Shown in pieces: positions 29,843 through 40,407 of a stretch of DNA of 64,000 bases. The DNA lies in contig CAVSKB010000005.1 of assembly GCA_963728295.1 (NCBI GenBank), positions 62,001 to 126,000 of the forward strand, written 5' to 3'. A program made the translations under genes and the position numbers. Positions within the stretch are counted from its first letter, which is position 1. Every line of letters starts with the position of its first letter. The stretch is from DATJKD01 sp963728295 (GTDB lineage Bacteria; Pseudomonadota; Gammaproteobacteria; Steroidobacterales; Steroidobacteraceae). A model generated the notes under the pieces. The model was not told the DNA's origin and searched no databases. It saw only the letters and a list, made by a program, of their open reading frames with translations.

Positions 29843-31932
29843 TCATGCATGGAACCGGATGCGTGGACTTCGGCCGTGCAGTCCGGCGGCACGACCGTCG
29901 TCGAGTCGACGCTGCAGCACGATCGCCGGGCCCGCGATCGACTCGCCGACGGGCAGCCGGCTGCGGTCGTAGAACGCCGTCGCGAACGGACTCGAGACCT
30001 CGCGCCGACGCGAAACACGACGTCGTCGGTGCGCAGCGCGCGCCGCCGCGAGCTGAACCGCTGCGCGGGCTGCGGCGGCACGCGGATCTTCGGCACCTCG
30101 CGCCACCGCCGTGACACGCAGGTTCACGAGCTCGATCGGCGATCGCTCGAAGTGATGCCCGTACTCGCTGCTCGTGCAGCTCGTGGAAACGTCGCGAGTG
30201 CCGCCGTCGAGCTCGGCGCTGGCCGATCGTGCGCCGCGCGGCAGCGGCGAGGCGGAGCTCGTAACCCTGGCCGACGTAGCGCGCATCCGCTGCGCGCTCG
30301 AACGTCGCCGTCGCCGGGTCGACGTCGTCGGCCTGCAAGCTGCGTGCGCAGCGTGGCTTCCATCGCCGCCAGATCGGCGTTCATGCGCTCGAGATCGACG
30401 CTGCGTCGAGACCAGGAACGCCGTGCGCACGACGCTCGTACTTGAGGTCGGTCGTGAGCAGGCCGATCGCCGAGGTGATCCCGGGATGGGGCGGCACGAC
30501 GACCTCGCGGGATGCCGAGCATCTGCGCGACCTCGACGCCGTGCAGCGGCCCGGCGCCGCCGGACGGCGACGAGCGCGTACTCGCGCGGGTCGATGCCCT
30601 TCTGCACGGTGCGCGCGCGGATCGCATTCGCCATGTTCGCGTTCAGCACCGCGACGATGCCCTCGGCCGCCTCGAGCAGCGGCAGGCCCAGCCGGTCCGC
30701 GAGCGGCCTGCACGGCCGCGATCGCCGCGGCGCGATCGAGCGGCATCGCGCCGCCCAGGAAGTTGTGCGACGTCGAGACGGCCGAGCACGATGTTGGCAT
30801 CGGTCACGGTCGCGTCCGTGCCGCCCTGCCCGTAGGCCGCGGGCCCGGCACCGCGCCGGCACTCTGCGGACCGACGCTTGAACGCCCCGGCCGCATCCAC
30901 GTGCGCGATCGAGCCGCCGCCGGCGCCGATCGTGTGCAGGTCGATCATCGGCACGAGGATCGGGTAGCCGGCGACGAACGTGTCGCGCGCCGAGGCCTCG
31001 GCGAAGCGCCCGTCGGTCACGACGCCGATGTCGGCGCTGGTGCCGCCGATGTCGAGCGTGATCAGGTTGCGACGGCCCGCGAGCTCGCCGACCCAGGCGC
31101 CGCCCAGCACGCCGGCGGCGAGGCCGGACATCAGCGTATTGCACCGGCAGCTCGGAGACCGCGCGCGCCGGCGCCACGCCGCCGTTCGACTGCATGATGT
31201 GGACTTCGCCGCGGAAGCCCGCGCCCGCAGAGCTCCCCGGCGAGCCGCTTGACGTAGTCGCGCACAAGCGGACCGATGAAGGCGTTCATCGCCGTGGTCG
31301 TGAAGCGCTCGAACTCGCGGAACTGCGGCGAGACCTCGTGCGAGCAGGTCACGAACACGCCCGGGCACAGCTCGCTGCGACGATCGCCTTGGCGCGCCGC
31401 TCGTGCTCCGGGTTGATATAGGAGAACAGGAAGCAGACCGCGATCGACGCGACGCCCGCCGCCTTGAGCTCGAGCGCCGCGGCCTGCGCACCTCCGCCTC
31501 GTCGAGCGGCGTCACGACCTCGCCGCGCGGCGGCGCGAGCCGCTCGGTGACGACCTTGCGGTGCCGGCGCCGGACCAGCGGCTGGTCCTGCCAGGGAATC
31601 TCCTGCTGATCGAATAGTGCTGCGGGCGCTGGTGCCGACCGATGTGGACGATGTCGCGGAAGCCCGCGGGTCGTGATCATGCCCGGCGCGTCGCACCGCG
31701 GTACTGCAGCGCCGCATTCGTCGCGACCGTCGTGCCGTGGAAGATGTGGTCGATCGTCCGCGAGCCCGACGCCCGCGGCGCTGCAGATCTCGGTCACGCC
31801 GCGCATGAAGGCCCGGGACGGATCGTCCGGCGTGCTCGCGACCTTGTGCGTGAGCGTGCGGTTGGCCGTCCGTGTCCGTGAACACGATGTCCGTGAACGT
31901 CCCGCCGACATCGCACGCCGATGCAGCTGCAT
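29843..31932 (-). pseudogene. hyuA: Hydantoinase/oxoprolinase subunit A (HyuA-type), many frameshifts
   Basis: Joined minus frames give ~690 residues typical of HyuA. The ATP-binding start is IGVDVGGTFTDIVFTDTDG (after removing two extra bases at the ATG at 31932), followed by THKVASTPDDP, FHGTTVATNA, LITLDIGGTSADIGVVTDGR, HTIGAGGGSIAHVD and GPAAYGQGGTDATVTDANIV. The end carries AGPAIVLQR and VDSTTVVPP. HyuA with HyuB forms an ATP-dependent cyclic-amide hydrolase (hydantoin, N-methylhydantoin, 5-oxoproline or caprolactam). An earlier ATG at 31986 has the better ribosome site. The exact 3' end depends on the last shift. Confidence 0.8.
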
Positions 31933-32023
31933 CCCAGGCTGTGTATCACGGTACCTGAATCGTGGCGTCAACTTCACATACTCCATTGCCACCTCGCCCC
32001 GCGCTGCACGTAGCCTGTGACGA

Positions 32024-33844
32024 TTGCGCCATGCATCCGCCGATCCACCAGCAGCAGTGCCCAAGCTCGGCATCGACACGGCGCATCCGCGGCGCGGGTC
32101 GACCCCGTCACCGCGAGCATCATCCAGGGCGCGCTCGAGAACATCGCGATCGAGATGGGCTACAAGCTCATGCGGATGTCGTACTCGAGCATCATCCGCG
32201 AGTCCGAGGACTTCGGCGCCGCGATCTGCGACGCGCACCGGCCGGCAGCTCTGCGAGTGCTCGAAGAGCACGCCGCTGCAGTCGGGTCCGATCCCCGGCT
32301 ACGTGCGCGGGATCATCCGCGAGTTCGAGGCGCGCGGCGACACGTTCCGCCCGGGCGACGTGATCATCCACAACGATCCCGTACAACGGCGCCTCGCACG
32401 CGCCCGACATCGGCTTCTGCGTGCCGATCTTCCACGGCGAGCGAGCTGATCGGCTTCTCGATGACGACCGCGCACCACCTCGACATCGGCTCGTGCCAGC
32501 CCGGCAGCGTCGGCGTCGTGGTATGCGCCGACTCGTATGCCGAAGGGCTGCGCTTCCGCGCGCTCAAGGTCTACGACCAGGGACGGCGCAACGACGCGCT
32601 GTGGCGCATGATCACGCGACAACGTCCGCGTCTCGGACCTCGTCGTCGGCGACATGGACGCGCAGATCGCCGCCTGCCACGTCGGCGCGCGAGCGGCTGC
32701 TCGACCTGGTCGAGCGCTACGGGCTCGCGACGCTCACCGACGCGATCGAGGACCTGTTCGACAACTCCGAGCGGCTGATGCGCTCGCAGATCGCGAAGCT
32801 CAAGGACGGCACGTACACCGCCACGGGCCATCATCGACGGCTTCCTCGGCAGCGAGGATCCCGCCCTCAAGAACCTGCCGATCAAGGTCACGGTCACGGT
32901 CGTCGGGCAGCGACCTCACGATCGACCTGACCGGCACCGCGCCGCAGGTCGCCGGGCACGCCATCAACATGCCGTTCGTCGGCACCGTCGACGTCGCACT
33001 GTGGCTGACGCTTGCGCTCGATCCTGCTCGACACCGAGATGTACGGGAACATCCCGCAGAACGACGGCCTCTACCGGCCCATCACGATCGTCGCGCCGCG
33101 CGGCTGCATCGCGAACCCGATCTTCCCCGCGCCCACGATCGCGCGCTTTGCGCCCGGCAACGTCGTCGCCGACACGCTGATGCGCGCGCTCGCGCCCGCC
33201 GTGCCGGAGCAGGTCTCCGCCGGCGTTGCGAACCTCAAGGCCGTGACCTTCACCGGGTTCGCCGGCGAGCAGCAGTGGGTGCACATCGAGATCTTCGAGG
33301 GCAGCTACGGCGGCCGCTCGGCACAGGACGGCATGGACAGCGTCGACACGCTCTACGCGAACACGCGCAACAACCCGATCGAGGACATCGAGAGCCACGT
33401 GCCGCTGCGCGTGACGCGCTACGAGTTGCGCGAGGACGCGGTGGCCGCCGGCCGGTGGCGCGGCGGGCTGAACTCGATCAAGGAGATCGCAGTTCCTGAC
33501 CGACGGCAACGATCAGCGTCGAGGGCGACGGCCACTGCGCACACGCCCTGGGGCTTCCAGGGTGGCGGCGACGGCCGCACCTCGCAGCTGCAGCTGATCC
33601 GCGCCGGGCCAGCAGGCGGTCGAGCTGCCGTCGATGCTGCCGACGGTCTCCGTCGCGAAGGGCGACCGGATCCGCGCCGTCGGCGGGATCGGCGGCGGCT
33701 ACGGCAAGGCGCTGCGAGCGGCCGGCGCGAAGCCGTGCGTCGAGGACGTGCTGGACGGATATCTCACGCGCGAAGCCGCGGCACGCGATTTCGGTGTCGT
33801 GATCGGCACGGACGGAAGGCTTCAACGCGATGCGCGACGACTAA
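32024..33844 (+). pseudogene. hyuB: Hydantoinase/oxoprolinase subunit B (HyuB-type), about 14 one-base insertions
   Basis: Divergent from hyuA. Joined frames give ~600 residues: PKLGIDTAHP, VDPVTASIIQGALENIAIEM, GYKLMRMSYSSIIRESEDFG, HNDPYNGASHAPDIGF, TTAHHLDIGSCQPGS, GVANLKAVTFTGFAGEQQW, GSYGGRSAQDGMDSVDT and the end GFNAMRDD. Each break is removed by deleting one base, near 32090, 32239, 32381, 32442, 32618, 32690, 32829, 32908, 33014, 33489, 33511, 33548, 33609 and 33816. Start candidates are the TTG at 32024 or a GTG before PKLGIDT. It converges with the permease, whose stop it overlaps. Confidence 0.85.
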
Positions 33845-35189
33845 GCTGCGCGCCGCCGGTTGAGCAGCAGGTAGAGCACGAAGCCCGCCGGCAGCCCGAC
33901 CAGCCAGGACACGGGCAGGAACCAGATCATCGTGATGACGCTCGGGACCGCGACGGCCACGAGCGCCGCGAGGTTGAAGCCGCCCTGATACCAGTGTGGG
34001 CTGCGCCGAAGCCGTGACGTAGAGATCGTCGACGACCGAGCTGGCGTTTCCGTATCGACGTAGTAGTCGGCGAGCATCACGCCGAGGATCGGGCCGAACA
34101 GCGCCGAGTAATAGAGGATGAAGCCCGAGAACGCCTGCATGTTCGCCATCAGGAGCCACGGGACAGCGACAGAATGCCGAGCACGCCGGTGATCAATACC
34201 GCCTGGTGCCAGGCGATCTTGAAGGTATCCATGAAGATCAGCGCCGGCGGCAGGATGTTGATCGTCAGGTTGGTGGTGAATCTGCGCGACCAGGATGAAC
34301 GCGAGCAGCACGATCAGCGCGAACGGCGTTCGGGCTCAGCTGCATCAAGGCCTGCGACCGGGTCCCAGATACCGAGCGACGCGCCGGCAACGATGCCGAG
34401 CGTCAGCATGAAGAACCACGGGGGCATGACGCCGAAGAGATGCCCGAGCCAGTTGGCGCGCGCGGAGTTCGTCCAGGTGACGCGTCATGTCGCTGATGTT
34501 CAGCATGACGGTCGCGAGGATGCCGATCGCCGTGGTCAGCCCGGCCCAGAACGGCAGGCCCCCAGTCCGCCGGCCGGCGCCACGACTCCTGGATCTGGAA
34601 GCCGTAGCGTGCCCAGGATGTGCACGAGCATGTAGAGCATCACCGCCGGCGATGATCGAACGAGCCGTACACGTTGAACCACTTCATGGTCGCGGATGCC
34701 GCCGTACGCGAGCATCGTCTGCACGATCTGCAGCAGGACGAAATAGACGTACCTGCGCCCACGGCGCCGTGAATCCCACGAGCGTCGTCAAAATTCCATC
34801 GAGCGACGAGCGCCCGATCCAGGTGCCGATGCCGTACCACGCGATGGCTGGCAACGCGCGCAGGAACTCGACGATCTTCGAGCCCCGCACGCCAAAGCTC
34901 GATCGCGTCTGGATCAGGTACGGAATTCCGTAGCTTGTTTCCCGGCTCGCCGTTGAGCGAAAACATCACGACCGCCACGAGCACCGCCAGCACCATGACC
35001 AGGAAGGCCTGGGAGAGGTTCATGCTGCCGTTCGGCGGCAGGAAGCCCTGCCCGAGCACGAAGGCCTGGATGACGATCAGCGACGACCACCACATGAAGA
35101 CGTAGGAGCCGAGGCTGAACACCCGAGCCGTGCGTCGGGATCGGCTGAAGGCTGTCGGCTTCGGTGTTCGAGTTGCTGGCGCCGCTCAT
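33841..35189 (-). pseudogene. NCS1-family nucleobase/hydantoin permease, frameshifted
   Basis: From the ATG at 35189 the joined frames give ~445 residues with about twelve membrane spans. Pieces are FSLGSYVFMWWSSLIVIQAF, GVRGSKIVEFLRALPAIAWY followed by GIGTWIGRSSLDGIL, a central NISDMTRH, ILYYSALFGPILGVMLADYY and the end GLPAGFVLYLLLNRR. The GSKIVEFLRALPAIAWYGIGTW region is the family's substrate-transmembrane motif. NCS1 members carry allantoin, hydantoins, cytosine and related compounds. The gene context points to a cyclic amide substrate. Confidence 0.8.
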
Positions 35190-35333
35190 ATATATGCGAC
35201 CTCGGCGCGCAGGATGGATCGGCGGTCCCGCGCTTATTGTTGCGGCGGATTAGAGCATGAAGAGACTCGTACCGGAACCGGCGATAAGTGAACTGCGCGA
35301 CGCGAGCCGCCGCCAACGGCGCATCATAGAGGC

Positions 35334-36686
35334 ATGCTCGCCTCACGCCGCATATGGACGCTCGCGGCCTGCCTCCTCGCTGTGGCACCCGCGTGCGTGC
35401 GCGCGGACGCGACCGGCCAGCTCGCGCACTACGTCGCGATACCCGACACGAGCTACACCTGGCGCGAGGTCAGATCGGACCGCATTGGCGAGACCGAATT
35501 CACCGAGCTCATTCTCACTTCGCAGACCTGGCGCGGCATTCCCTGGAAGCACCAGCTCATCATTATCCGCCCAAAGTCTCTAGAGCCCGGAGCCACCCAG
35601 GCGTTCCTCTATATTCATGGCGGACGCTGGAAACCGGAGTACGAGACCGGCCAGACGAAGTTACCGCGCGAGGCGCGGATCTTCGCGCGGCTCGCGGAGG
35701 CACTGCGCGCGCCGGTGGCGGTGCTGCGGCACGTGCCCTTCCAGCCGCTCTTCGACCGCCGCGAGGACGCGCTGATCGCGTACACGTTCGATCAGTACCT
35801 GGAGACCGGCGAGCCCGACTGGCCGCTGTTGTTGCCGATGGTCAAGAGCGCCGCGCGCGCGATGGACACGGTGCAGGCGTTCTCGCGCGATCGCTGGCAG
35901 CACCCCATCGACGCGTTCACGGTGACCGGCGCCTCGAAACGCGGCTGGACCTCGTGGCTGACCGCGGCGGTGGATCCGCGCGTCGCGAGCATAGCCCCCA
36001 TCGCGATCGACATGCTCAACGTGCCGGCGCAGATCAAGCTGCAGCAGGCGACCTTTGGCGCGCTCTCGGAGCAGGTGCAGGACTACGCGAACATCGACCT
36101 GCCGGGACGAGTCAACACCGAGCGCGGGCAGAGCCTGATGGCGATGGTCGATCCCTACCGTTATCGGGCGGATCTCAATCAGCCGAAGCTTATCCTGCTC
36201 GGCACGAACGACCAGTACTGGCCTCTCGATGCGCTCAAGGTCTACTGGGACGAGCTGTCGGAGCCCAAGCGCGTGCTCTACGTGCCGAACCAGGGTCACG
36301 GAGTGCGTGATTTCGCTCGCCTGGTCGGGGGACTGAGCGCTTTGCACCGGTACTCGTCACACGGCGAGGGATTGCCGGTGGTGTCCTGGACGTACGCCGT
36401 TGGGCCGGATCGTCTTGGCGTCGACGTGCAGTCGAACCGCGTGCCACGGAGAGTGGACGCGTGGACGGCGCGCAGCCCGACCCGGGACTTTCGCGAGGCG
36501 CGCTGGACCTCGCATCGCTGTACGCGCAAGGGCGAGAAATACGCCTGCAACGTCGCGCGGCCGGCCGAGGGCTACGCGGCCGTCTATGCCGAGCTCTGGT
36601 TCAAGGACTCCGGATACCCGAAGTTCCCGCTCGCGACCGTGGTCTGCATCGCGGGCCCGGGAAACGGGGGGGCCCCGGACTGCTGA
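35334..36686 (+). CDS. PhoPQ-activated pathogenicity-related (PqaA-like) protein
   Basis: 450 residues with a signal peptide (~1-24). The body matches the PqaA family: an N-terminal W-R-E region, HGG loop (YIHGGRWKPE), the catalytic-like GASKRGWTSWLTAAVD motif (Ser in a GxSxxG elbow), and GTNDQYWPLDALKVYWDELS with PNQGHGVR providing likely acid and His. It is an alpha/beta-hydrolase-like secreted protein of unknown substrate. Intact, in contrast to its left-hand neighbours. Confidence 0.85.
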   Translation: MLASRRIWTLAACLLAVAPACVRADATGQLAHYVAIPDTSYTWREVRSDRIGETEFTELILTSQTWRGIPWKHQLIIIRPKSLEPGATQAFLYIHGGRWKPEYETGQTKLPREARIFARLAEALRAPVAVLRHVPFQPLFDRREDALIAYTFDQYLETGEPDWPLLLPMVKSAARAMDTVQAFSRDRWQHPIDAFTVTGASKRGWTSWLTAAVDPRVASIAPIAIDMLNVPAQIKLQQATFGALSEQVQDYANIDLPGRVNTERGQSLMAMVDPYRYRADLNQPKLILLGTNDQYWPLDALKVYWDELSEPKRVLYVPNQGHGVRDFARLVGGLSALHRYSSHGEGLPVVSWTYAVGPDRLGVDVQSNRVPRRVDAWTARSPTRDFREARWTSHRCTRKGEKYACNVARPAEGYAAVYAELWFKDSGYPKFPLATVVCIAGPGNGGAPDC

Positions 36687-36736
36687 CCTTTCGGGCGTCG
36701 CAACGCCCCGGCCCGGCGGGAGGTCGGCGACGCCGT

Positions 36737-37120
36737 TCAGCAACAGAACGCGCCGGCAGCCGCCGCTTCCATTGCCTCAGCGAACAGGGCTCCGGCAGCG
36801 ATAACCGCAGCCACTCCCAGCCCGGTGCCAATCGCCTTCTTGTTTGGGCGGGTGACGGTCAGCTCGCGAATGTCGCTGTAGGCAATGGACTGCGGGGGGT
36901 CCCTGTAGTCTTGCCGTCCTGTGGGCTGAACGTACAAGGACTGAGGGTCGACACGTACGACCCGGTACTCACCCTCCAGCCCGCCGCGGGTCACCAGTCG
37001 AATCCGATCGCCAGGCATGACCTCTGCCGCAATGGTTGCAGGAGTCGGCGCGACCGGCTGCGAGACACAACCGGCGAGCAGGGCCAGGAGGGTGGCAGTA
37101 CATAGGACGCAAGTTCTCAT
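36737..37120 (-). CDS. Small lipoprotein with glycine-zipper-like C-terminus
   Basis: 127 residues. The signal peptide ends in the lipobox LLAGC. A beta-rich middle (GDRIRLVTRGGLEGEYRVVR) is followed by a hydrophobic Ala/Gly-rich stretch (GLGVAAVIAAGALFAEAM) ending in AFCC. This layout suggests an envelope lipoprotein whose tail may insert in a membrane. It is divergent from the regulator gene. Family not recognised. Confidence 0.7.
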   Translation of the reverse strand: MRTCVLCTATLLALLAGCVSQPVAPTPATIAAEVMPGDRIRLVTRGGLEGEYRVVRVDPQSLYVQPTGRQDYRDPPQSIAYSDIRELTVTRPNKKAIGTGLGVAAVIAAGALFAEAMEAAAAGAFCC

Positions 37121-37223
37121 GGTCGGATCCTCTTCGATGTTTGTCGGTCCGACTGCAACCTATGCCCGCCGCGGCCTTACGGTCCGGATGGATGGCTGAT
37201 GTTTTCTTGAGGTTTTTACCTCG

Positions 37224-39182
37224 GTGTATCCTGCGTGCAACGGGGGCGCAGTGGCAACTGGGCTCGAAACGGGATTCAGGCTCGGTCCGTGGGACGTCCG
37301 GCCGATGCTCGGGACCTTGTCGGGCCCCGGCGGCACCCTTCATCTCGAGCCGAAGGTCATGAACGTGCTGGTCTGCCTCGCAGAGTTGGCCGGCGACGTC
37401 GTTACCCATGACCAGTTCATCGCGCGGGTCTGGCGCGGACGGATCGTGTCCGACGAAGTGCTGTCGCGCTGCATCTCGCTGCTGCGCACGCGTCTCGGCG
37501 ACGATCCGCGTGAGCCACGTTACATCCAGACAGTGCCGAAAATCGGTTATCGGCTGCTGACCGCGGTCGAGCCGTTGACCCCTTCGCCGGCGCGACCCAC
37601 GGCGGCGCCGCAACCGGCCGAGGCACCGCGTCGCGTCCGCCCGCGGCTCGTCGTCGGGACGATCCTGGGGTTGCTGCTGCTCGCTGCGGCGGGCTACGTG
37701 TACGTCGATCGCGGGCCTCGTCGTGCCGCTCCGCCCGTTGCGAGTGAGCCGACGATCGCCGTGCTACCGTTCGTCAATCGCAGCGACGACAAGGACAACG
37801 AGTACTTCAGTGACGGCTTGACGGAAGAGATCATCGATCGATTGGCGAACGTGCCGGGGCTGCACGTTGTTGCCAGCACCTCAGCGTTCGCGCTCAAGAA
37901 CCAGAGTTCAGACGTGCGCCAGATCGCTGAGCGTCTCGGTGTCAGCTATGTCCTCGAAGGCAGCGTCCGCAAGGAAGGCGACCGTGTTCGCATCACGGCC
38001 CAGCTGGTCGACGCCGCGCGCGGCTTTCATCTCTGGTCGAAGCCCTTCGATACGCGCGTGAGCGACATCTTCTCGGTACAGGACACGATCGCCAACAGCA
38101 TCGTCGCGGAGCTGCTGCCAAGACTCACCCGCAAGAGCGCCGCGCAGATCGAGACCGCGCCGCCCACCGAGGTAATCGCGGCGTACGAGCTGCTGCTGCA
38201 GGGCCGCTACCATCTCAAGCGGCGCGAAGAGGGGCCCATCCGCCGGAGCATCGAACTGTTCGAGCAGGCCATCGCGCTGGACCCAAGGTTCGGCGAAGCG
38301 TACCGGGAGCTGGCTCGCGCGTACGCCTTGCTTCCCTACTACTCCTACGAGGACCTCGACGAGATGTCTGAGCGGGCAGTGGAGACGATCAAGCGCGGCA
38401 CTGCCCTCGACCCGACGCTGGCGGCGTCCGCACAGGACGTACTAGCCTTCGTTCACCTGGCCCGTTGGGAATGGGTCGAGGCCGAGCTCGGCCTGCGACG
38501 GGCGTTGAGCGCCGCGCCGAGCGATCCAAACGTGCACCAGTGGTACTCGCAGCTGCTTGCGAGTGTCGGTAATGCCGAACGGTCGCTGCATCACGCGCTG
38601 GAAGCGCGGAGGCATGACGTGCTGTCGCCGGTCGTCAACGACCGGCTGGCGGTCGCTTACATGTGGGTCGACGACGACGAGCGGGCGCGGCGCCAATTCG
38701 AGCTCGCTGACGAGCTGGGGATGGGGCCGACGGCAAACCCCGAGGCGTACGTCGTATTGCTGCTGCGGCGCGGCGAGTACGACAAGGCGCGCGACATACT
38801 GGTCGACCTGCAGAAGCTGTTCGCGCGCGCTACCGAGTGGATCGACCCGTTCATCGCCGCGCTGCGCGATCCGGCCGGCCGGCCGGCGGCCCGCGAAGCC
38901 GTTGCCAGGGCGGCGCGCGAGCGCGCCATCTCGCTCAAGTATCTGTTTGGCGCCTGGGTATATCTCGGCGAGGCCGACGCAGCGATGAACGTGGCCTTCG
39001 AGCTGGTGCACGAGCCGGCGGAATTCGACGTGGAGTTCCTGTTCGCGCGCGAAACGTCGATCCTGCGCCGTCATCCACGCTTCGGCGAGCTCGTTTCCAC
39101 CATTGGCCTCGATCGATACTGGGACCAGTTTGGCTGGCCGGCGATGTGCGCGCGGCGGGGGCCTGCGATTGAGTGCCACTGA
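37224..39182 (+). CDS. Winged-helix (CadC/ToxR type)-TolB-TPR transmembrane regulator
   Basis: 652 residues from a GTG at 37224 (a second GTG at 37251 is an alternative). Residues ~15-115 are an OmpR-type winged helix ending VPKIGYRLL. A membrane helix follows near 150-170. Next is a TolB-N-like domain (AVLPFVNRSDDKDNEYFSDG, then ERLGVSYVLEGSVRKEGDRV) and from ~310 a tetratricopeptide array. Such proteins are membrane-bound transcription factors with a periplasmic or cytoplasmic scaffold. The same TolB-TPR module occurs in the TIR protein at 49568. Its end overlaps the MlaC gene. Confidence 0.85.
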   Translation: MYPACNGGAVATGLETGFRLGPWDVRPMLGTLSGPGGTLHLEPKVMNVLVCLAELAGDVVTHDQFIARVWRGRIVSDEVLSRCISLLRTRLGDDPREPRYIQTVPKIGYRLLTAVEPLTPSPARPTAAPQPAEAPRRVRPRLVVGTILGLLLLAAAGYVYVDRGPRRAAPPVASEPTIAVLPFVNRSDDKDNEYFSDGLTEEIIDRLANVPGLHVVASTSAFALKNQSSDVRQIAERLGVSYVLEGSVRKEGDRVRITAQLVDAARGFHLWSKPFDTRVSDIFSVQDTIANSIVAELLPRLTRKSAAQIETAPPTEVIAAYELLLQGRYHLKRREEGPIRRSIELFEQAIALDPRFGEAYRELARAYALLPYYSYEDLDEMSERAVETIKRGTALDPTLAASAQDVLAFVHLARWEWVEAELGLRRALSAAPSDPNVHQWYSQLLASVGNAERSLHHALEARRHDVLSPVVNDRLAVAYMWVDDDERARRQFELADELGMGPTANPEAYVVLLLRRGEYDKARDILVDLQKLFARATEWIDPFIAALRDPAGRPAAREAVARAARERAISLKYLFGAWVYLGEADAAMNVAFELVHEPAEFDVEFLFARETSILRRHPRFGELVSTIGLDRYWDQFGWPAMCARRGPAIECH

Positions 39183-39828
39183 ATTACTGCCTAGTTCGCA
39201 TCCGCACCTGCACTGTGGCGCCGCGCCGGTGCTTGCGGTGCTGGTTGCGCTCTGGCCCAACGCCCCGGCGGCCGACACGCCCTCGCCCGAGCAGGTCGTC
39301 ACGGCGACGGCGGCAGCACTTACCGAGGCCGTGGCCAAGCGCCACGACGAGCTTGCGGCCGACCGTCGCAAGCTGAACGCGCTGGCGGACGAGCTGCTGC
39401 GACCGCGGTTTGACCTGGAGACATCCTGCCGCCTGATCCTGGGCCAGCACTGGAAGAGCGCCACGCCTGAGCAGCGGCGGCGCTTCGTGGACGCCTTCTC
39501 CGGCTTCCTCATGGCCTCGTACGGCCATGCGCTGCTCGAGTTCACGCGCGACACGGTGAAAGTACATCCGGCGAAGGAGCCGGTCGTCGGCTCGTCGACC
39601 AGCGTCCGCACCACGATGAAGCTGACCAGCGGACGCACGTACCAGGTCGACTACTACATGCGGCTCGACGATCGTGGCTGGAGGATCGTCGACGTGCTGG
39701 TCGAGGGCGTGTCGTACGTGCGGAGCTACCGCGGCGACTTCGGTCTGGAAATCCGCGCGAGCAGCCTGGACGCATTGAACAAGCGCCTCGAGGACTTCGC
39801 GTCGAGCAAGCTGTCAGCGTCGAGATGA
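39169..39828 (+). CDS. mlaC: MlaC/Ttg2D-type periplasmic phospholipid-binding protein
   Basis: 219 residues from a TTG at 39169 that overlaps the end of the regulator gene; the start choice is weak. A signal-like segment (VLAVLVALWPNAPAADT) precedes a MlaC domain: DELLRPRFDLETSCRLILGQ, then W-x-x-A-T-P-E-Q-R-R-R-F-V-D-A-F and the late GWRIVDVLVEGVSYVRSYRG. MlaC shuttles phospholipids between membranes, but no mlaD, E or F genes are in the window, so this copy is an orphan. Confidence 0.75.
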   Translation: MSATELLPSSHPHLHCGAAPVLAVLVALWPNAPAADTPSPEQVVTATAAALTEAVAKRHDELAADRRKLNALADELLRPRFDLETSCRLILGQHWKSATPEQRRRFVDAFSGFLMASYGHALLEFTRDTVKVHPAKEPVVGSSTSVRTTMKLTSGRTYQVDYYMRLDDRGWRIVDVLVEGVSYVRSYRGDFGLEIRASSLDALNKRLEDFASSKLSASR

Positions 39829-39835
39829 CGTTCCA

Positions 39836-39856
39836 AGGATTTCCTCAAGAAATCCT
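39836..39856. terminator. Perfect hairpin after the MlaC gene
   Basis: AGGATTTC-CTCAA-GAAATCCT forms an eight-base perfect stem just after the stop. It is followed by AAAG rather than a T-run, so it is only a weak terminator candidate on the plus strand. Confidence 0.3.
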
Positions 39857-39954
39857 AAAGACAAATCACCTCTCCGTCAGGACTTCCGCCGTGGGCGCGC
39901 GGAGCATATTTCGCGACCGATACCGCGACCCAGTCCACCGACCGGAGGCCTCCT

Positions 39955-40398
39955 ATGTTTCGGACAATGCTCGCCAGCATCGCAGCGCTCGCATCCGCCG
40001 CCGGATGCATGAGCGCTCCCCAGCACCGGGCCCATGTGCAGGACGACTCGACCGCACGGCTGACCGTCGGGACCGTCCAGAGAGAAATCCGCGTAGGCCT
40101 GACGAGCACAGAGGTCGTCGATGTGCTCGGCGCACCCAACGTCGTCGCGACCGACCCCGAGCGAAACGAAACCTGGGTCTACGACAAGGTCGCGACAGAA
40201 ACGGTGTATTCGTCGAGCTCGGGGGGCGTCGCCGCGCTCATCCTTGGCGGCGGTGGCGATACCGCAGGCGCCGGGGTCGGCAATGTCTCACGCGCGGCGG
40301 GCGCCATGGCCCGCACACAGCGGACCCTTACGATCGTCATCCGGTTCGGCGCGGACGGACGGGTTCGCGACTTCGCGTACCGCGCGTCGCAGTTCTGA
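39955..40398 (+). CDS. BamE/SmpA-like small lipoprotein
   Basis: 147 residues. The signal peptide ends in the lipobox SAAGC. The domain from ~40 contains VGLTSTEVVDVLGAPN, the N-x-V-x-x-L-G-x-P pattern of the SmpA/OmlA/BamE fold, followed by a strand ETWVYDKV. A Gly-rich loop (LILGGGGDTAGAGVGN) separates this from the C-terminal strands. It heads a three-gene lipoprotein cluster. It is probably not BamE itself, since the loop is atypical. Confidence 0.7.
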   Translation: MFRTMLASIAALASAAGCMSAPQHRAHVQDDSTARLTVGTVQREIRVGLTSTEVVDVLGAPNVVATDPERNETWVYDKVATETVYSSSSGGVAALILGGGGDTAGAGVGNVSRAAGAMARTQRTLTIVIRFGADGRVRDFAYRASQF

Positions 40399-40407
40399 GC
40401 CCGAGTC

